Shown: piece by piece, positions 25,301-36,326 of the stretch
Position numbering within the stretch: position 1 is the first letter of the stretch
Layout of the letters: the number at the start of each line of letters is the position of its first letter
Assembly (NCBI GenBank): GCA_907165275.2
Contig: OU015653.1
Coordinates: forward strand, 464,001 to 528,000
DNA: 64,000 bases
From: Zygaena filipendulae
Lineage: Eukaryota; Arthropoda; Insecta; Lepidoptera; Zygaenidae
Direction: 5' to 3'
The notes under the pieces: model-generated
Databases searched by the model: none
Told to the model about the DNA's origin: nothing
What the model saw: only the letters and a program-made list of their open reading frames with translations
Program-made: the position numbers and the translations under genes

Positions 25301-28300
25301 CGACCGCAAACACCGTCCCCTTTCCAACGCCATTTCACTGTAAACTGAGACCTGGAAATAAGAATGAAAGAGCTTAATTTGGCATGAAGCGCGAAGCCAA
25401 GTTCCGAGCAATGCCCTCGCTGTGTATAGCACGATCTCGCACGATTCCGTTCAAGCTATTTTTATCACCATTTCCTTTGCTTTCGTTTTTGATGTTGATA
25501 TTATGAAAAAAACATGTTTAGAGGATAATTGTACGATTTTACATAATACATTTGATATTTGAAAGCTTTATTTCTTAGATACAAAGTGTTCGAAAATGAT
25601 TCAATATTAAAAAAGATTCCCACTTGCCGAAGAGGTAGACTTGAAATGATAAAATTAAAGAAATAGGTATATACGTAACATTTTACCTGAAACTCACTTA
25701 ATTTTTTTTGTTGTTAACTTTAATAGTATCTACCATTGAAATTCAAGATTCGAGCCTAACTTTATCGTACCTACTAGCTGTTCTCCCCGCGGTTTCACCG
25801 TTACCAATTGTTTAATTACCTTTGGAATTTTAGTGTCGATACGAAGAGAGGAAGCTACAATATCCCTACTATATATATTTGGAGATACTTTAGTTTCCTG
25901 TCAGTGAAAGAATCTTTAGTAACCGTTCAGTACCTAGTTTCAAAGATATCATATCAAAATTCACACTCTTTACTTCTTTCTATTTGTCTATATTAAGTAC
26001 CAAAAGTTACTTTCGGCGCTGATTGTATACCTGGCGATTGGACTCCAACTCCTGTACAGGTCGAACACGACGTTGAACAGCAGCGCGGTGAGACCTGTCT
26101 CCTTGGCCAGCATACTAAGGGCCGCCAGAGCCACGCTCGACCACACCCGATGTTTACCCGAACACCTGGAACAGAAAGCAATTCAGACTGTTCAACCTTC
26201 TGGAACGCAAATGTGAGGTTTTTGTTTGTTACGCTTTCACGACTAACTTTGCCAATGATCATCACCAAATCCGGATGAATGGCAAATATACAGAAAGTAT
26301 ACAGGGTACTTTTTATTCCAGAATTCTCGCGGGAACTCCGAAATTGGGTATTCTCCAGGGTATGAAAATCAAAATTCTAATTAGTCCGTCAGTTAGAAAA
26401 TAAAAAAATAATAGACACGTATTTTTTGTTTTTTCAAACAAATGAAAATAAACATAGATAAAGAGCATTAAAGTTTAGGGTGGGGGACTCGTGACGTCAA
26501 TATTCAGTATAAGCCCCATACAAATTGCACCGAGTTGTGACGTCACGCGAAATTTCAACTCAATATATCGCCGTTATTTTTTGATTACGTAAAAAAAGAA
26601 AAAATACGTGTCCAATATTTTTTACTAATCTACACGACGGACTAAAAAAAAAGTTTTTGTCAAATAGCCCTTGTGAAATAGGTATTTTCATCATAAACAG
26701 GATACCCATGATCATGTAAGGATAATGAAGAAAGTATCCAGTAGCAATATCGATGCAAAAACTCACGTCGATACGCTGACAATACGTAATACTATCTTCC
26801 AACCTTGAAGGAACAGAATACCGGATTTCGACTCTATCAGGCCTCTAAAAGGCGCTCACATCCATTCATGAACTCGACAATATCATAGCTAAGAACACTC
26901 CAAGTCACTTTCGAATAAAAAGAACTAAACTCAAAACCGTATAAGCCGTTCGGGAGCGACGATGCCATAGACAGACAGAGATACACATAACACAGTTTAA
27001 ACTTATAATAATCTTGTTTACATCGGGATTTAAAAAGGGGATAGACTTCCAGAGTACTGACGAATAGACAGCACAGCAATAACCACTAGTTATTTAAAAT
27101 GGAAGTTTTGCGCACTACTTCCTTTGCATTAGCAATTGTGGCATTGTATTAACAATATTATATTCTTACTAACATTGTAATATATTACACATTCGTCGCT
27201 TCTTTTGTTATTCACGAGAGCGGATAATTCGCATCGCTTGAGACACGAGCGATGGTAGAATTGTAATCATTACTTAGGGCTCAGCCGAATGGATTGGCAT
27301 TCGATTTTATTCCCAAATTCAATATAGGACGGAGTCAAGGACACAAGAAGAGAAAAGCAGAAAGATAGGTAATACGCATTTAAACGGTAATATATAATAG
27401 ATATTATGAAGGCATCATTTTTTTAACGATTCACACTAGATAGAGATTATATAAAAGTGTAGACAAGTTGATGCTTTAAAGTTTATAGAGTCAGTCAATG
27501 TAATTTAATGTGGGAATTGAATGAGTTTTAATTTATTTAATTGTAATTGGAGTAATCCGTACATAAAATAATACAACAACGTTTTTACTACGTATACATA
27601 CAATATACGGGTGCGTAGCTTACACGAGTTTTTTTTAGTAAAACTTCGATTATCCAGCGCAGTCAGGTTGATGTGTTCGATCCTTCGGATAAGAAATTGT
27701 TCAAATAAAACTGATCTATGAGAAGCGATTACGAAGCAATCGAGATATTCTCAAGGAGTCTGAGCTGAGATCTTTAAGTAAATCCATTATTTACAGACTG
27801 TTTCAGCATGTTTTATGCTTTTCGTTGAGTTTTCGATGATTTTTCCAGTCCATTGCTTCATATGGGAGCCTAGAGATCCTGTAATCAATTGACCTACCTC
27901 TATACGTACAAATACACACATCAAAAGTGTCTAGGGATCAACATATATTTTTGCAATAACTTTTCTCCTGATTGATATTAATTAAAATTTTCTTTAAGGA
28001 TTCATCAAATAAAGTGTTTTCGTTTGTCACAGTAACGATAAACCAAGTCACCTTTGCATTAATAAAGAAATTTGCCATTTTCCTAATAAAGGGATTTTTG
28101 ACATTTGAACCACTAACATTAAAGTTCGAAAAAAAGACTGAAATAACAGTTTTCTTTAAAATTTTATTGGGTAACTTAAACAATTAATAATCCGTGTTTC
28201 TACCGCGAACACTAACAACACAAGAACATCGGTTTGGCATACTCAAAATGAGTTCATCCAAATCACGCTGTGGAATGGCCGCCCATGTTCGTTGCAACAA

Positions 28301-30757
28301 CAAAAAAAGGTCTTCTTGCGACTGGATACCCTCCATATTCGGCAGAGCTCTTCTCTGTAGCATATCCCATGCATGCTCAATCGGGTTCAAGTCTGGCGAC
28401 TGAGCAGGCCAGGGCAGGACATTGATGTTAGCTGCGGCGAGAGTCTGTCTTACAACTCTTGCGGTGTGCGGTCGTGCATTATCATGCATTAACTGAAATA
28501 AGGGACCGATTTGCACTTGTAGAGGAACGATGACGTCTGATACAATCGTCTCAGCATAAATTTGAGCGTTGAGGTTGCCTCTGATCCAAATCAACTCAGT
28601 TCTTCCGCCGATCCAAATACCCGCCCATACCATAATGGTTCCACCACTATAAGGATGGACTTCCTGGCAGGATTTTAATCGCTGTTGGCGTCCAGGGGTT
28701 CTCCAGTGTCGTATACGTCTTGTATCCGGTCTCATACCAAAACGAGACTCATCAGAAAAGCACACGAAACGCCATTGTTCTTCTGCCCAATTTCTGTGTT
28801 CAAGAGCCCATTGATATCGAATCCTACGATTGTGCATTGCTATAGGTGGTACCCGTAGCGGTCTTCGGGAATGAAGGTTCACTTCATGCAAGCGGTTTTT
28901 GACTGTTTGGTCGCTAATTAAGTTCCCTGAAGAGTGATGAAGCCTCACGGCTAACATCATGGCGGTTATTGTTGGAGCTCTTCGAGTTAAGATTTGAATG
29001 TATCGGTCTTGTCTCCGTGTGGTGCAGCGATACCGTCCTCCATGGCGCTCAGCCACGGTACCAGTGCTTCGGTAACGTGTCCAAAGTCGACTGATAACAC
29101 TCTGACTTGTATTCAGAGCTAAAGCCACAGTACGTTGCCGGGAACCAGCTTCTATCATTCCCACGGCTCTGAGCATTTCTTCCCTGCTTAAATGACGTCG
29201 CCGCTCCATAATAACGTTGGTTTTAATCAGTAGTAGGGAAACAGTAGCACTAATAATGTCTTCAATGCGTTGTATGTTTTTATAGGGAAAATATTGACAG
29301 CTGATTTTCATCTTTTACTCGATTTTGATTGACAGTTCCTGATTCAAATTATGTAATGCACCAAAAAGGATCCATATAAATTTATAAAATCATAAATTTA
29401 TTACAAAGCCACATCTCAATCTCAAGAAATCCGCATAAAAATGCTTGATCCCTAGACACTTTTGATGTGTGTATATTAGTTAAGTTTTAAGGCAGAGTAC
29501 AAGGAACGTATTGCTGGAGATTTCAGTATTCGATTCTCGTCATGAAAAAAAAACATTTTAAAACATTAAATTTAGCACGCAATTTACTGACGCAGCGACA
29601 AAGCTTACTCTGGGCAACATTTGAAACTTTTGAATGCCAATACAATTGTAGGATACGTAATAAACTTGTTTTAGCAACTTTTTTGAACAGTGAAATAAAA
29701 ACCTAAGCAAAAAAAAAATTGACACATCAATATCATAATTATGCTGCTGTAGAAAGGATGGTCAATGTTCATTATGGAAAGGCTACAGATCCTGTAAGTT
29801 CTACAACCAAGCGCGCTTGGCCAGTCTTTTGTAAATAAAATCCTTTTATAAGGGATATTTCGAAATATAAACATGAAGGTTCCTTTTGTGTTGACGGCTA
29901 TTGTGTTGTGAGAATAAAATCCTTTAAAAATAAATCAGTAATCTTACACACCACTAGGTACATTATTATTATAGGACCCGAAATAAATTATTATATAAGT
30001 ACTAAGATTTTCTACAAAAGCGGATCAAAGTCTACAGGTAATCCTAGTCTTCACTCTACCCACATATTTATGTTAGGGATTTTATCCAGTCAGCATGGTT
30101 TTAAGACGAAAATATCTACTATGTACCTACAATATTAATGATTAATCTCTTACACTATATAGGCAGATGAAACTGCACGTGTGGTGGACCAAGACGGATA
30201 TTTTGATGCAATATATATTTCTCTAAAGCATACGACCAGGTCAACCATTGCATATCAGTTGGCAATTTTTCAAAATTTTGCTTGCTGACCCTCGGGTCCA
30301 ATGGTCCGAATCGTATCTTTGCAATAGAACTTCTATGGTCGCGATTGACGGGCTACTTAGCAGTGTCTCTTTTTTGTATTGAATAGTAGATGTGTATGCT
30401 GGGACCATGTTTAAAGGTTGGTTGTATATCGCTTTAAAATAACGCTCACTACTGAAACTAAAAACACAAAAGGTGTACACTGTACAGTACAGGCAGTACA
30501 CACTAAACCATCATTAAGAAAATATTTTTAGGAATAAAACCCGTAGACGGGTTAAACTTTTCCTAAATTTACACGGAAGTCATGGAAATTGGTATTCAAA
30601 CTGTTGAAATTACTAAAAACGTCATGTCAATAGCAGAGAAAATCGTTAGGGGCAGCTGGTTAAAATTCGAAGTCAGTTCTCACCCATGATAGAGCAGCAG
30701 AGAAGACAGGAAGAAGACGCAGGCCAGCACATCAGCTCGACCAACCACCCCCGCCAC
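16312..30757 (-). CDS. TMTC1: TMTC-family transmembrane/TPR protein (O-mannosyltransferase type), 5' part missing
   Basis: Twelve phase-compatible minus-strand exons: 30757-30684, 26165-26031, 25351-25175, 24761-24572, 24176-24055, 23337-23173, 21308-21195, 20768-20625, 19015-18816, 18358-18208, 17479-17356, 16677-16312 (653 codons). Family landmarks in order: VVGRADVLACVFF, LSMLAKETGLTALLFNVVFD, FNWWLLLCPWTLSHDWQMGS, PASNLLVTVGFVVAERVLYM, RNRDWRTRETLLR, then TPR units PHNAKLHYNFANFLKD and SYASAHNNLGTLVLASGRAE. TMTC proteins are multipass ER proteins that O-mannosylate cadherins; the VGRAD and DNP-containing loops belong to the membrane part. The wording is closest to TMTC1 (recalled, not aligned). 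The N-terminal part, with the lumenal catalytic acidic residues, should lie above 30757 but was not located. The last exon gives a 121-residue Lys/Asn-rich tail with no domain; it joins in phase but is the least certain. Introns are full of transposons. Confidence 0.85.
17069..17300. repeat. Short DNA-transposon-like repeat with CAGGGCTCTT end, copy 1
   Basis: Begins CAGGGCTCTTATCCACTATG and ends with GCGCGTTATGGTCATGTGAG then TAAGCGCCCAG, so the ends are imperfect inverted complements. Copy 2 is at 60044-60266. Fragments of the same end occur near 37690-37770 and 43480-43515. No matching flanking duplication was seen. It lies in the last TMTC intron. Confidence 0.6.
19872..20205. repeat. Two head-to-head degenerate Helitron fragments
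   Basis: A minus-oriented piece (TTTTGCCTGCGGTTTCGTTC, to about 20075) adjoins a plus-oriented piece ending GCACCGCGGGGAACAGCTTG. A similar minus-oriented scrap lies at 18560-18690. All sit in TMTC introns. Confidence 0.5.
20791..20930 (+). repeat. tRNA-derived SINE head close to a TMTC splice acceptor
   Basis: GACCCGCTTGGCTCAGTAGG (box-A-like) and GGGTTCGACTCCC (box B) followed by TGTGTGATGAACACAGCG. It is the same family as 8070-8324 but truncated after the head. It starts only 22 bases from the acceptor end of the TMTC exon 20768-20625. Confidence 0.75.
20931..21119 (+). repeat. Lep1-type Helitron copy
   Basis: Starts TCTATACTAACATTATATAG, has the TTTGTTTG run, and ends in GGGTGAAACCGCGCGGGATA then ACTAG. 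It abuts the SINE head directly. Confidence 0.65.
21590..22080 (-). repeat. LINE 3' ends, one with a (TTCTA)n tail
   Basis: About 21815-21845 reads (GAATA)n, which is a (TTCTA)n tail on the minus strand. The adjacent AGTTTATTTGATACCATAAA and TTGGTACCAAAATGGCTACC match the plus-strand copy at 31222-31363. A (TTTA)n start near 21595 suggests a second tail beside it. Confidence 0.6.
22165..22364 (+). repeat. Lep1-type Helitron copy
   Basis: Starts CCCTACTAATAATACAAATG, has (TCTG)n near 22197-22214, and ends GCGGGTAACCGCGGGGAACA then GTTAG, a one-base variant of the CTAG terminus. Confidence 0.65.
22522..22833 (-). repeat. Two tandem or nested Helitron ends in reverse orientation
   Basis: TAGCTGTTCCCCGCAGTTTC at 22522 and a second CCAATTTCACCCGCGTTCAT at about 22642. 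The block ends in TCCTATTAATATTATAAA, which is shared with the start of the next, opposite copy. Confidence 0.5.
22813..23126 (+). repeat. Lep1-type Helitron copy with expanded 8-bp minisatellite
   Basis: Starts TCCTATTAATATTATAAATT and ends CGCGGGGCTCAGCTAG. At 22848-22988 an array of GGATGTTT, GGATATTT and GGTTGTTT octamers (about 17 units) replaces the usual short run. The open frames across the array are by-products of the repeat. Confidence 0.7.
23397..23822 (+). repeat. Double-palindrome repeat, copy 1
   Basis: A unit of about 425 bp. Its first part is an imperfect hairpin: GTGCGGAAAGCCTGTCATTG... complements ...CAATGACGGTTCCGCAC. Its second part is bounded by AATACAGTTACGAAAAA and TTTTTGAGCAACTGTATT. 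A 66-codon open frame (23619-23819) lies in the second part and is repeated with identical translation in the copy at 45608-46045. A protein-coding role is doubtful. Confidence 0.7.
25773..25830 (-). repeat. Helitron terminal fragment
   Basis: CTAGCTGTTCTCCCCGCGGT TTCACC, then unrelated sequence. Only the hairpin end survives. Confidence 0.5.
26225..26350 (+). repeat. Helitron fragment
   Basis: TTTGTTACGCTTTCACGACT through TTCCAGAATTCTCGCGGGAA, cut off before the CTAG end by the MITE that follows. Confidence 0.5.
26371..26650. mobile_element. MITE with paired TGACGTCA motifs, copy 1
   Basis: The outer arms ATTAGTCCGTCAGTTAGAAA and its complement ending TACACGACGGACTAAA are inverted; both continue into ACACGTATTTTTT. 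The core has GTGACGTCA near 26490 and TGTGACGTCACGCG near 26538. A related copy is at 42800-43070 and fragments are at 8965-9120 and 48968-49015. No coding capacity; the superfamily is unassigned. Confidence 0.65.
27915..29471 (-). mobile_element. Complete Tc1-like transposon
   Basis: The 27-base inverted ends CACACATCAAAAGTGTCTAG GGATCAA occur at 27915-27941 and, complemented, at 29445-29471. They are flanked by TA at 27913-27914 and TA at 29472-29473, the Tc1/mariner target duplication. The element is 1557 bp, holds one uninterrupted transposase gene and lies in a TMTC intron between exons 26165-26031 and 30757-30684. Confidence 0.9.
28184..29209 (-). CDS. Tc1-family transposase, DD34E, intact
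   Basis: 341 residues from MERRRHLSREEMLRAVGMIE. The N-terminal half is a paired-like helix-turn-helix region (QRTVALALNTSQSVISRLWT) with a second DNA-binding unit. The catalytic triad is visible: D in VCFSDESRFG, D in LMHDNARPHTA, and E in SPDLNPIEHAWD, with 34 residues between the second D and the E. The length matches normal Tc1 transposases (about 340). It should bind the 27-bp ends and cut and paste the element at TA sites. The start is the first ATG beside the helix-turn-helix; an upstream in-frame extension looks non-coding. No frameshift or stop is present, suggesting recent activity. Confidence 0.93.
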   Translation of the reverse strand: MERRRHLSREEMLRAVGMIEAGSRQRTVALALNTSQSVISRLWTRYRSTGTVAERHGGRYRCTTRRQDRYIQILTRRAPTITAMMLAVRLHHSSGNLISDQTVKNRLHEVNLHSRRPLRVPPIAMHNRRIRYQWALEHRNWAEEQWRFVCFSDESRFGMRPDTRRIRHWRTPGRQQRLKSCQEVHPYSGGTIMVWAGIWIGGRTELIWIRGNLNAQIYAETIVSDVIVPLQVQIGPLFQLMHDNARPHTARVVRQTLAAANINVLPWPAQSPDLNPIEHAWDMLQRRALPNMEGIQSQEDLFLLLQRTWAAIPQRDLDELILSMPNRCSCVVSVRGRNTDY

Positions 30758-31019
30758 CTGGGAATTAAATGAACACTTATTATGCTAACATAATATGAGT
30801 AAATTTCGAAATTCTCTCGTGAAATCTTTTACCTGTGGGTTTAAAAAAATATCCTATCTATTATTCGGAACATATAGGTATCTAAAACGTTTTCAAGCAT
30901 GATATTATAACTTAATTTTATAACACACTGTCGTAAGTTACATTTTAATTCAGGTTTATGTAGGTAATGCTTTGTTTGGATTTATATTTTAAAAGACTAA
31001 CAAGTTTCGAAGTATACAC

Positions 31020-31627
31020 CAGGATTGTTGCGGATGCCGATTTTTACATCCGTGGATGTGAATGCGGATGTGGATTTTTGAAGTTCACTGATTTGTGAAG
31101 TTCACATCCGCGGATGCGGGTGCGGATGCGGATGTTTTAGATATTATATAAATATAGTATATGAATTAAGATTTAAAACCATGATTATTAACATTTTTAT
31201 TAATGAAAATTATCACTAAGAATAATGCTCCTATTTTACGGCATAATGCTGAGTGGTAGCCATTTTGGTACCAACTATTCTAGTTTAAGACTCACAGTTG
31301 TACTTATTTTATCTTTTTGGTATCAAATAAACTTTTTTCTATTCTATTCTATTCTATTCTAATTTATTTTTTTAACTTAACTTACTAATTTAGGGACTAG
31401 TGCTCGCTTATCTAATAACATTGTTTTTTATGTTTAATAAACGCTTTTTTTCATTTTTCAATTGTCATTCGTCGGCCCTTCCTAATTTCTTTCTTATCAC
31501 AACTTGTATTACATCCGCATCCGCAATAACGTCCGCATTGATTAATGCGGATGCGGATACAGACGTCCAAATTTATGCAAAAGCTCCGCATTTGCGGATG
31601 CGGATCCGAATATTTGCCACATCCCTG
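31020..31627. mobile_element. hAT-like element with GGATGC-rich interior
   Basis: Left end CAGGATTGTTGCGGATGCCG and right end ...TTTGCCACATCCCTG are imperfect inverted complements. The flanks GTATACAC (31012-31019) and GTATAAGC (31628-31635) match at 6 of 8 bases, a decayed 8-bp duplication. Much of the interior is repeats of GCGGATGCGGAT in both orientations. It is interrupted by a LINE tail at about 31222-31363. Confidence 0.65.
31222..31363 (+). repeat. LINE 3' end with (TTCTA)n tail, nested in hAT element
   Basis: GTGGTAGCCATTTTGGTACC then TATCAAATAAACTTTTTTC and (TATTC)n. It is the same 3' end as the minus-strand copy near 21815-21960. Confidence 0.7.
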
Positions 31628-31639
31628 GTATAAGCCACC

Positions 31640-34075
31640 GCAACATCCGCAACGCTGTCCGCAACTCGAATATAATGTTGAACCTACCTATAAACGGATG
31701 GACAAGTAATTCGCTCAGAGATTAGGTACCTACCGGTGAGTAATTTAGGCAAAGGAAGAAAAAAAACAACAGTAACGATTCCAGTTGCTAATGATACCCT
31801 ATAAAATGGTAGTAAAAATGTATCACAGTACAGCCATAATATCAGCACAATAACATCATTAAAGCGGAGACAATCTCGACGAGCCCCAACCTCCTTAAAT
31901 ATTTAATCTGCTCGCACATTACGGCCTGTATCTGGCAATTAAGCGGGCTCTCACAGCATTAGGATATTCGTTTATTCCATCCAAAAGGGACAACCGGCCA
32001 TTAGAAGTATAATCGAAGCGGCACACGCTTCTTAATATTCGACCACGAGGCATAAGCGGGGAGCGATTGTTATGTAAGATCGGAGCATTTGACAATTGAT
32101 ACTGAGGTTGAAAAATCAACGTTTAAAATAAGTAATATTAAGTATTGTAAATTCCACGCGATACTTCGATCGTGTATTAGTATAAAGTATAAAGCCAAAA
32201 AAATCTATGTTTTAGTGGGTACCTACCTACAAGAGTACATGATTTTTTTCTACACGTAGATGATCTGGGGGCACGGCAGTGCCCCCGCCAAGTCGAGCAA
32301 CGAAAGCGGCACGGCCGTACTATCCTTTTCTCGAAGCAATTCAGGCCATTTTCGACCCCCTATAACTTCGTTGTGGATAAAACTAGAAGCCTGAATTTTT
32401 AGTAAACAAGCAGGTATTGTATAAAGACGGTATAATTAAAATTTCATTCGATTTGAACCAGTAGTTTAGGAATTATAACTAGTCAAAGTTTCTTAATTTT
32501 GTAGGTCACTCACTCACTCACTCACTCACTGACCGATCATCAAAATTCTAAGGCACTTCTAGCAGACATAGAAGTTTGAAATTTAGAATACAATTAGTTT
32601 TTTTTTTTATTTTCAAAATTCTTTATTAGGCAATAAAACATTACATCACAGATTAGTGCTAGACCTAATTGTAATGAACATAATAATTATTTAGTTCACA
32701 GGCTGTAACGCCTAATAGAACCTCTTAACAATGTAAATTAAGAGCTAATTAAATCATATATTTGAAATTAAATTAAAATACATACATATTATACATATAC
32801 ATACAAATACATACATACATATTATAATTAAATTAGATTGTTTAGAACCATAATTATGTATTACATGTGAGATATATTGTGTTTTCACGTGATCGCCAAG
32901 CCAATCAATCTATTTAAAACATAAAAGGTTTTTAAATTTGATATGGTCACTATAAAATGTTATTAGATTAGCTTATAACATGATAACTTTAGACAGAAGG
33001 ACCCTTAAGTAGGCACTGAATAAATTAACCGACTTGGTATTACATTGATCTCACAACTTTTTACTGTAGAAGAAGTGAGTTGCGAGACTTGGACTTTTTT
33101 ACAAGTTTGTTTTTGATGGGATTACCTATTTTCCGATCGTGTTATGCAAACACTAAAATTAAGTTAATATTTTTTTAAACGCGGAAACTCAATTTAAATC
33201 ATAATATTATAAATACTTTCATTTGTATTTCAAAAAAAATCCTTCCCAAACTCTATATAAGTAGCGGTTTTAAATAATATCTAATAAAGATATTCTCGCA
33301 AAAAGTAGCAAAAGTCAATTATTATTCTATAAAAGGTTTAAGTATATAAAAATATCTGTACTGACACTTATGTAACTAAGTAATCAGTTTGTGAGCTTTA
33401 TTGATTTGAGCGAACTAGGCGAAAATTAGTATCAAGTTACGAAATGCTGTTATAAACCGAATTGTGAACAAGAAAATTGTAGAAAACTTTTTGTTGTGAT
33501 TTTTTATCAGTTTTGATTAACACAATTACATTCCCGCTTCAGCTTGTGGCTGGAGAAGTTTCGAAGAGATGAAATCTGTGTCATTTTAAAGGATAAACCA
33601 GCAGTAAGTAGCTGTTAGCCACCGTTTTAGTATCGCACTAATTAATCGCCATTAAAGATTGTGTTTCACTGATAACTTAATTTATAGTTTATCCGTTGCA
33701 CGCTCTTGGAAAACTCCGATAGCTTAGGTTTTCTCTAACTTTGCTTCTATTATGTTACCATCACAGCATATCACCAGTGTATTCTGACCTCAATAAAATT
33801 CATTGTCTGGTGGAATTTCATGAATCGCTGCATCTGAATGTTTACTTAGTAATTTTCTGATTCAATAAGAAAAGTCTTAATTACTAACTTTACATTTTTT
33901 GGCAAAAAAAAAAATTTTTGAAAAATGTTTCACCTATTTGAAATCGATATATAAACATCTGTAATAAATATAATAACATTACGTTAATAACACTGAATCA
34001 ATTAAGCTGATTTGAGGTGTAATTAGCGAATGCTATCATCAATCAAGTGCAGTTGACGGCTTACATCAAATTATA
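31640..34075. other. Gene-poor stretch
   Basis: 31860-32110 is non-repetitive, moderately GC-rich sequence without a convincing frame. At 32505-32532 there is a CACT tetranucleotide array. 32608-32640 is T-rich and followed by CTTTATTAGGCAATAAAACA, resembling a minus-strand retroelement tail. 32785-32825 is ATAC-rich. Nothing else is recognised. Confidence 0.45.
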
Positions 34076-34080
34076 TTTAA

Positions 34081-34277
34081 ACCAGCTGTTCCTCACGCTT
34101 CCACCCGTGGTAATTTTGGAATCCCCGCGGGAATTCCAGGATAAAAGTACCCTATCTCCTTCTCTGTATACCTGGTAACGGGTATACCAAATTTCATAAT
34201 GATCGGTTGAGCCGTTTAAGCGTGAAAGCGTAACAAACACAACAAAAAACTCGCATTTATAATATTAGTTAGGATTA
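34081..34277 (-). repeat. Lep1-type Helitron copy
   Basis: CAGCTGTTCCTCACGCTTCC ACCCG, then CCCGCGGGAATTCCAGGATA, ending ATAATATTAGTTAGGATT. Confidence 0.6.
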
Positions 34278-34493
34278 TTCAAAATTATTTCCATTTACCA
34301 TCAATTACCATATTTTTATGATGTAGGCCTACCTACTCTACCTTTAAACAGGTTAGTGGTTACGTACGTACCTATACGTAAATGAATATTTATAAAATAC
34401 GTGCGTAATATTTTTTGTGATGTGAACTTTAAGCTTCACTTCCACTTCTAGGAGACGAATTTTGAAAAACTCTTTCACGGCGCGGCGTGAAAA

Positions 34494-34930
34494 AAACTTT
34501 TTAATACAGTTGCTCAAAAAGTGGCGTATTGCAGGGACGTTTAGCGTTCGGGATGTGGGCTATTACATACTCGAGCTTTTTGTTTACTTTCCCGAACTCG
34601 TGCGTTCTCTTTGCCAACTGTCAAATGGCGACACGACTTTGACACACTTTTTTGCATTGCGAAACGTACGTTTCGCATTACTAATACGACTAGCGCCATC
34701 TCTTGATCACAGTTGGAACTTAGTTGAGTTTGTTGTGTTTTTGATATTTTATTAAATTTCTTCATTTTTTTCGCAACTGTATTAAAAATAGTTGTTCAGT
34801 ACACGTGCGGAACCGTCATTGCAACTAGTTCCGACTGTCAACCCTCACCTTCGGCTGCACCTCGGCTCGGGTAGACATATGTCGGAACTCTTTGCAATGA
34901 CAGGCTTTCCGCACTTATAATGAAATATAC
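34494..34930 (-). repeat. Double-palindrome repeat, copy 2
   Basis: Reverse orientation relative to copy 1, from AACTTTTTAATACAGTTGCT to CCGCACTTATAATGAAATAT. Small indels break the 66-codon frame found in copies 1 and 3. Confidence 0.7.
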
Positions 34931-35029
34931 AATAAAACAATTAAAAACTGCCTATTGTTTCGAAGTGCGTGCGCTCCAATTTAAAAAAAGAAAACTTTTT
35001 TTCGTAAATCCATTGAATGCTATGCTACA

Positions 35030-35425
35030 TTAACCCTGAGTAACAAAGGCTATATTGTAACCCGGAATTCCCGCGGAAACTCCGGGGAAATCGCGGGGAA
35101 CAGCTAGTTTACAATAATTTCCAGCGTACGCAGCACCTGAACGCCAGATCATTCAGCCGGTAAATGCGTCTAGTAATGCGTTGCCGTTAATTGCCCCAGC
35201 TGCCTCCACACCGGCAAATTGTCGGCGCGACGAGCCGTCACTCGCCTCCTGTTTGATCAGACATCAATGTAATAGCAGATATTACATTTCACCCTTTCAT
35301 AATCATGTCTGTTCTCCATATAAGCGTAAATTGATATACTTCATAATTAATAATAGATAATAAGTACTTCACAGCACACAGATCTACTTGATTCTTTGCT
35401 AAGCTAAGCTCGTGGAAACTGACCA
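35030..35425. repeat. Helitron end, unique GC-rich block, SINE tail
   Basis: 35030-35107 is a plus-strand Helitron end (CGCGGGGAACAGCTAG). 35130-35260 is unique, GC-richer sequence without an obvious frame. 35345-35425 matches the 3' body of the SINE at 8070-8324 (CACACAGATCTACTTGATTC), minus orientation. From 35426 to 36326 nothing is recognised. Confidence 0.5.
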
Positions 35426-36326
35426 AAATTGAAAATGGTTGGTTTCACTATCTCAATATACCTACACAATTCAGTGATGCAAAAACATCCTCTAAAAATA
35501 TATTACTGTCTCGATGGAAAAAGCTTTTAAAAAAACTGTTTTAATAAACAAGCTTTCATTCAAGTGCGCTAAAAATAATAAACATGCATCGTCATTCAAA
35601 CTAAACGTGTGTACAAAATTTTAGCTCAATCTGTTGAAAGTATCCGCTTCAAAATTGAGTTGCAAGATTCCACCCATACATAGTTACATTGCAAGTTAAA
35701 TAAAAGCTTTGTAATGATATTATGTGAAAAATTTGTAACACTTTTTGAGTTTGGTTTATTACTCTGAGGTTGAAATAACATTTCTATATAACTGTGAATC
35801 TATATGTAAGTAGGTACAACGTAACAAAAAAATATCTATAGATTTGGCAAAAAATATACATAAAGCCAAGGCGCCTGTATTCAGAAAGAAGGTGAAGATA
35901 TCTATATACCTACTCTATAGACTGGATGAATTAAAACACGAAACACAGCGCCCGCAGAAACTACAAAGACAAAGCGCCCCATAAAACCACCTATACAGGA
36001 ATTATTTATATGGAATTACGGCCGTTTTATCGGCTTTTACGTCCCCGTGGAAACATGTTGCGGTAGTGGTTATAAAAATTTGATGGCGGCTCAGTCACGA
36101 GAGAGCACGGAGACAATACTGATCCTATTGTTATCATTCGAGAGGCTGTACAAGAACTCGATAAGGAATTACAGACGGATCCGGGAGCTGAGGTGGGAGG
36201 TGGGAGTGACGTCACATCGTCTATTGAGACGTCATATCGAGCTGAAACAATTTTCTCTCGTGCTCAAAGAAGTTTCACTTCGAAAAACTGAATTTACAAC
36301 CTCTCTGATGGCATACAGGATATTAA

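Noticed and set aside
27938..28187. Frames next to the transposase within the Tc1 element
   Set aside because: AT-rich, overlapping on both strands, between the transposase stop and the inverted end; noncoding part of the element.
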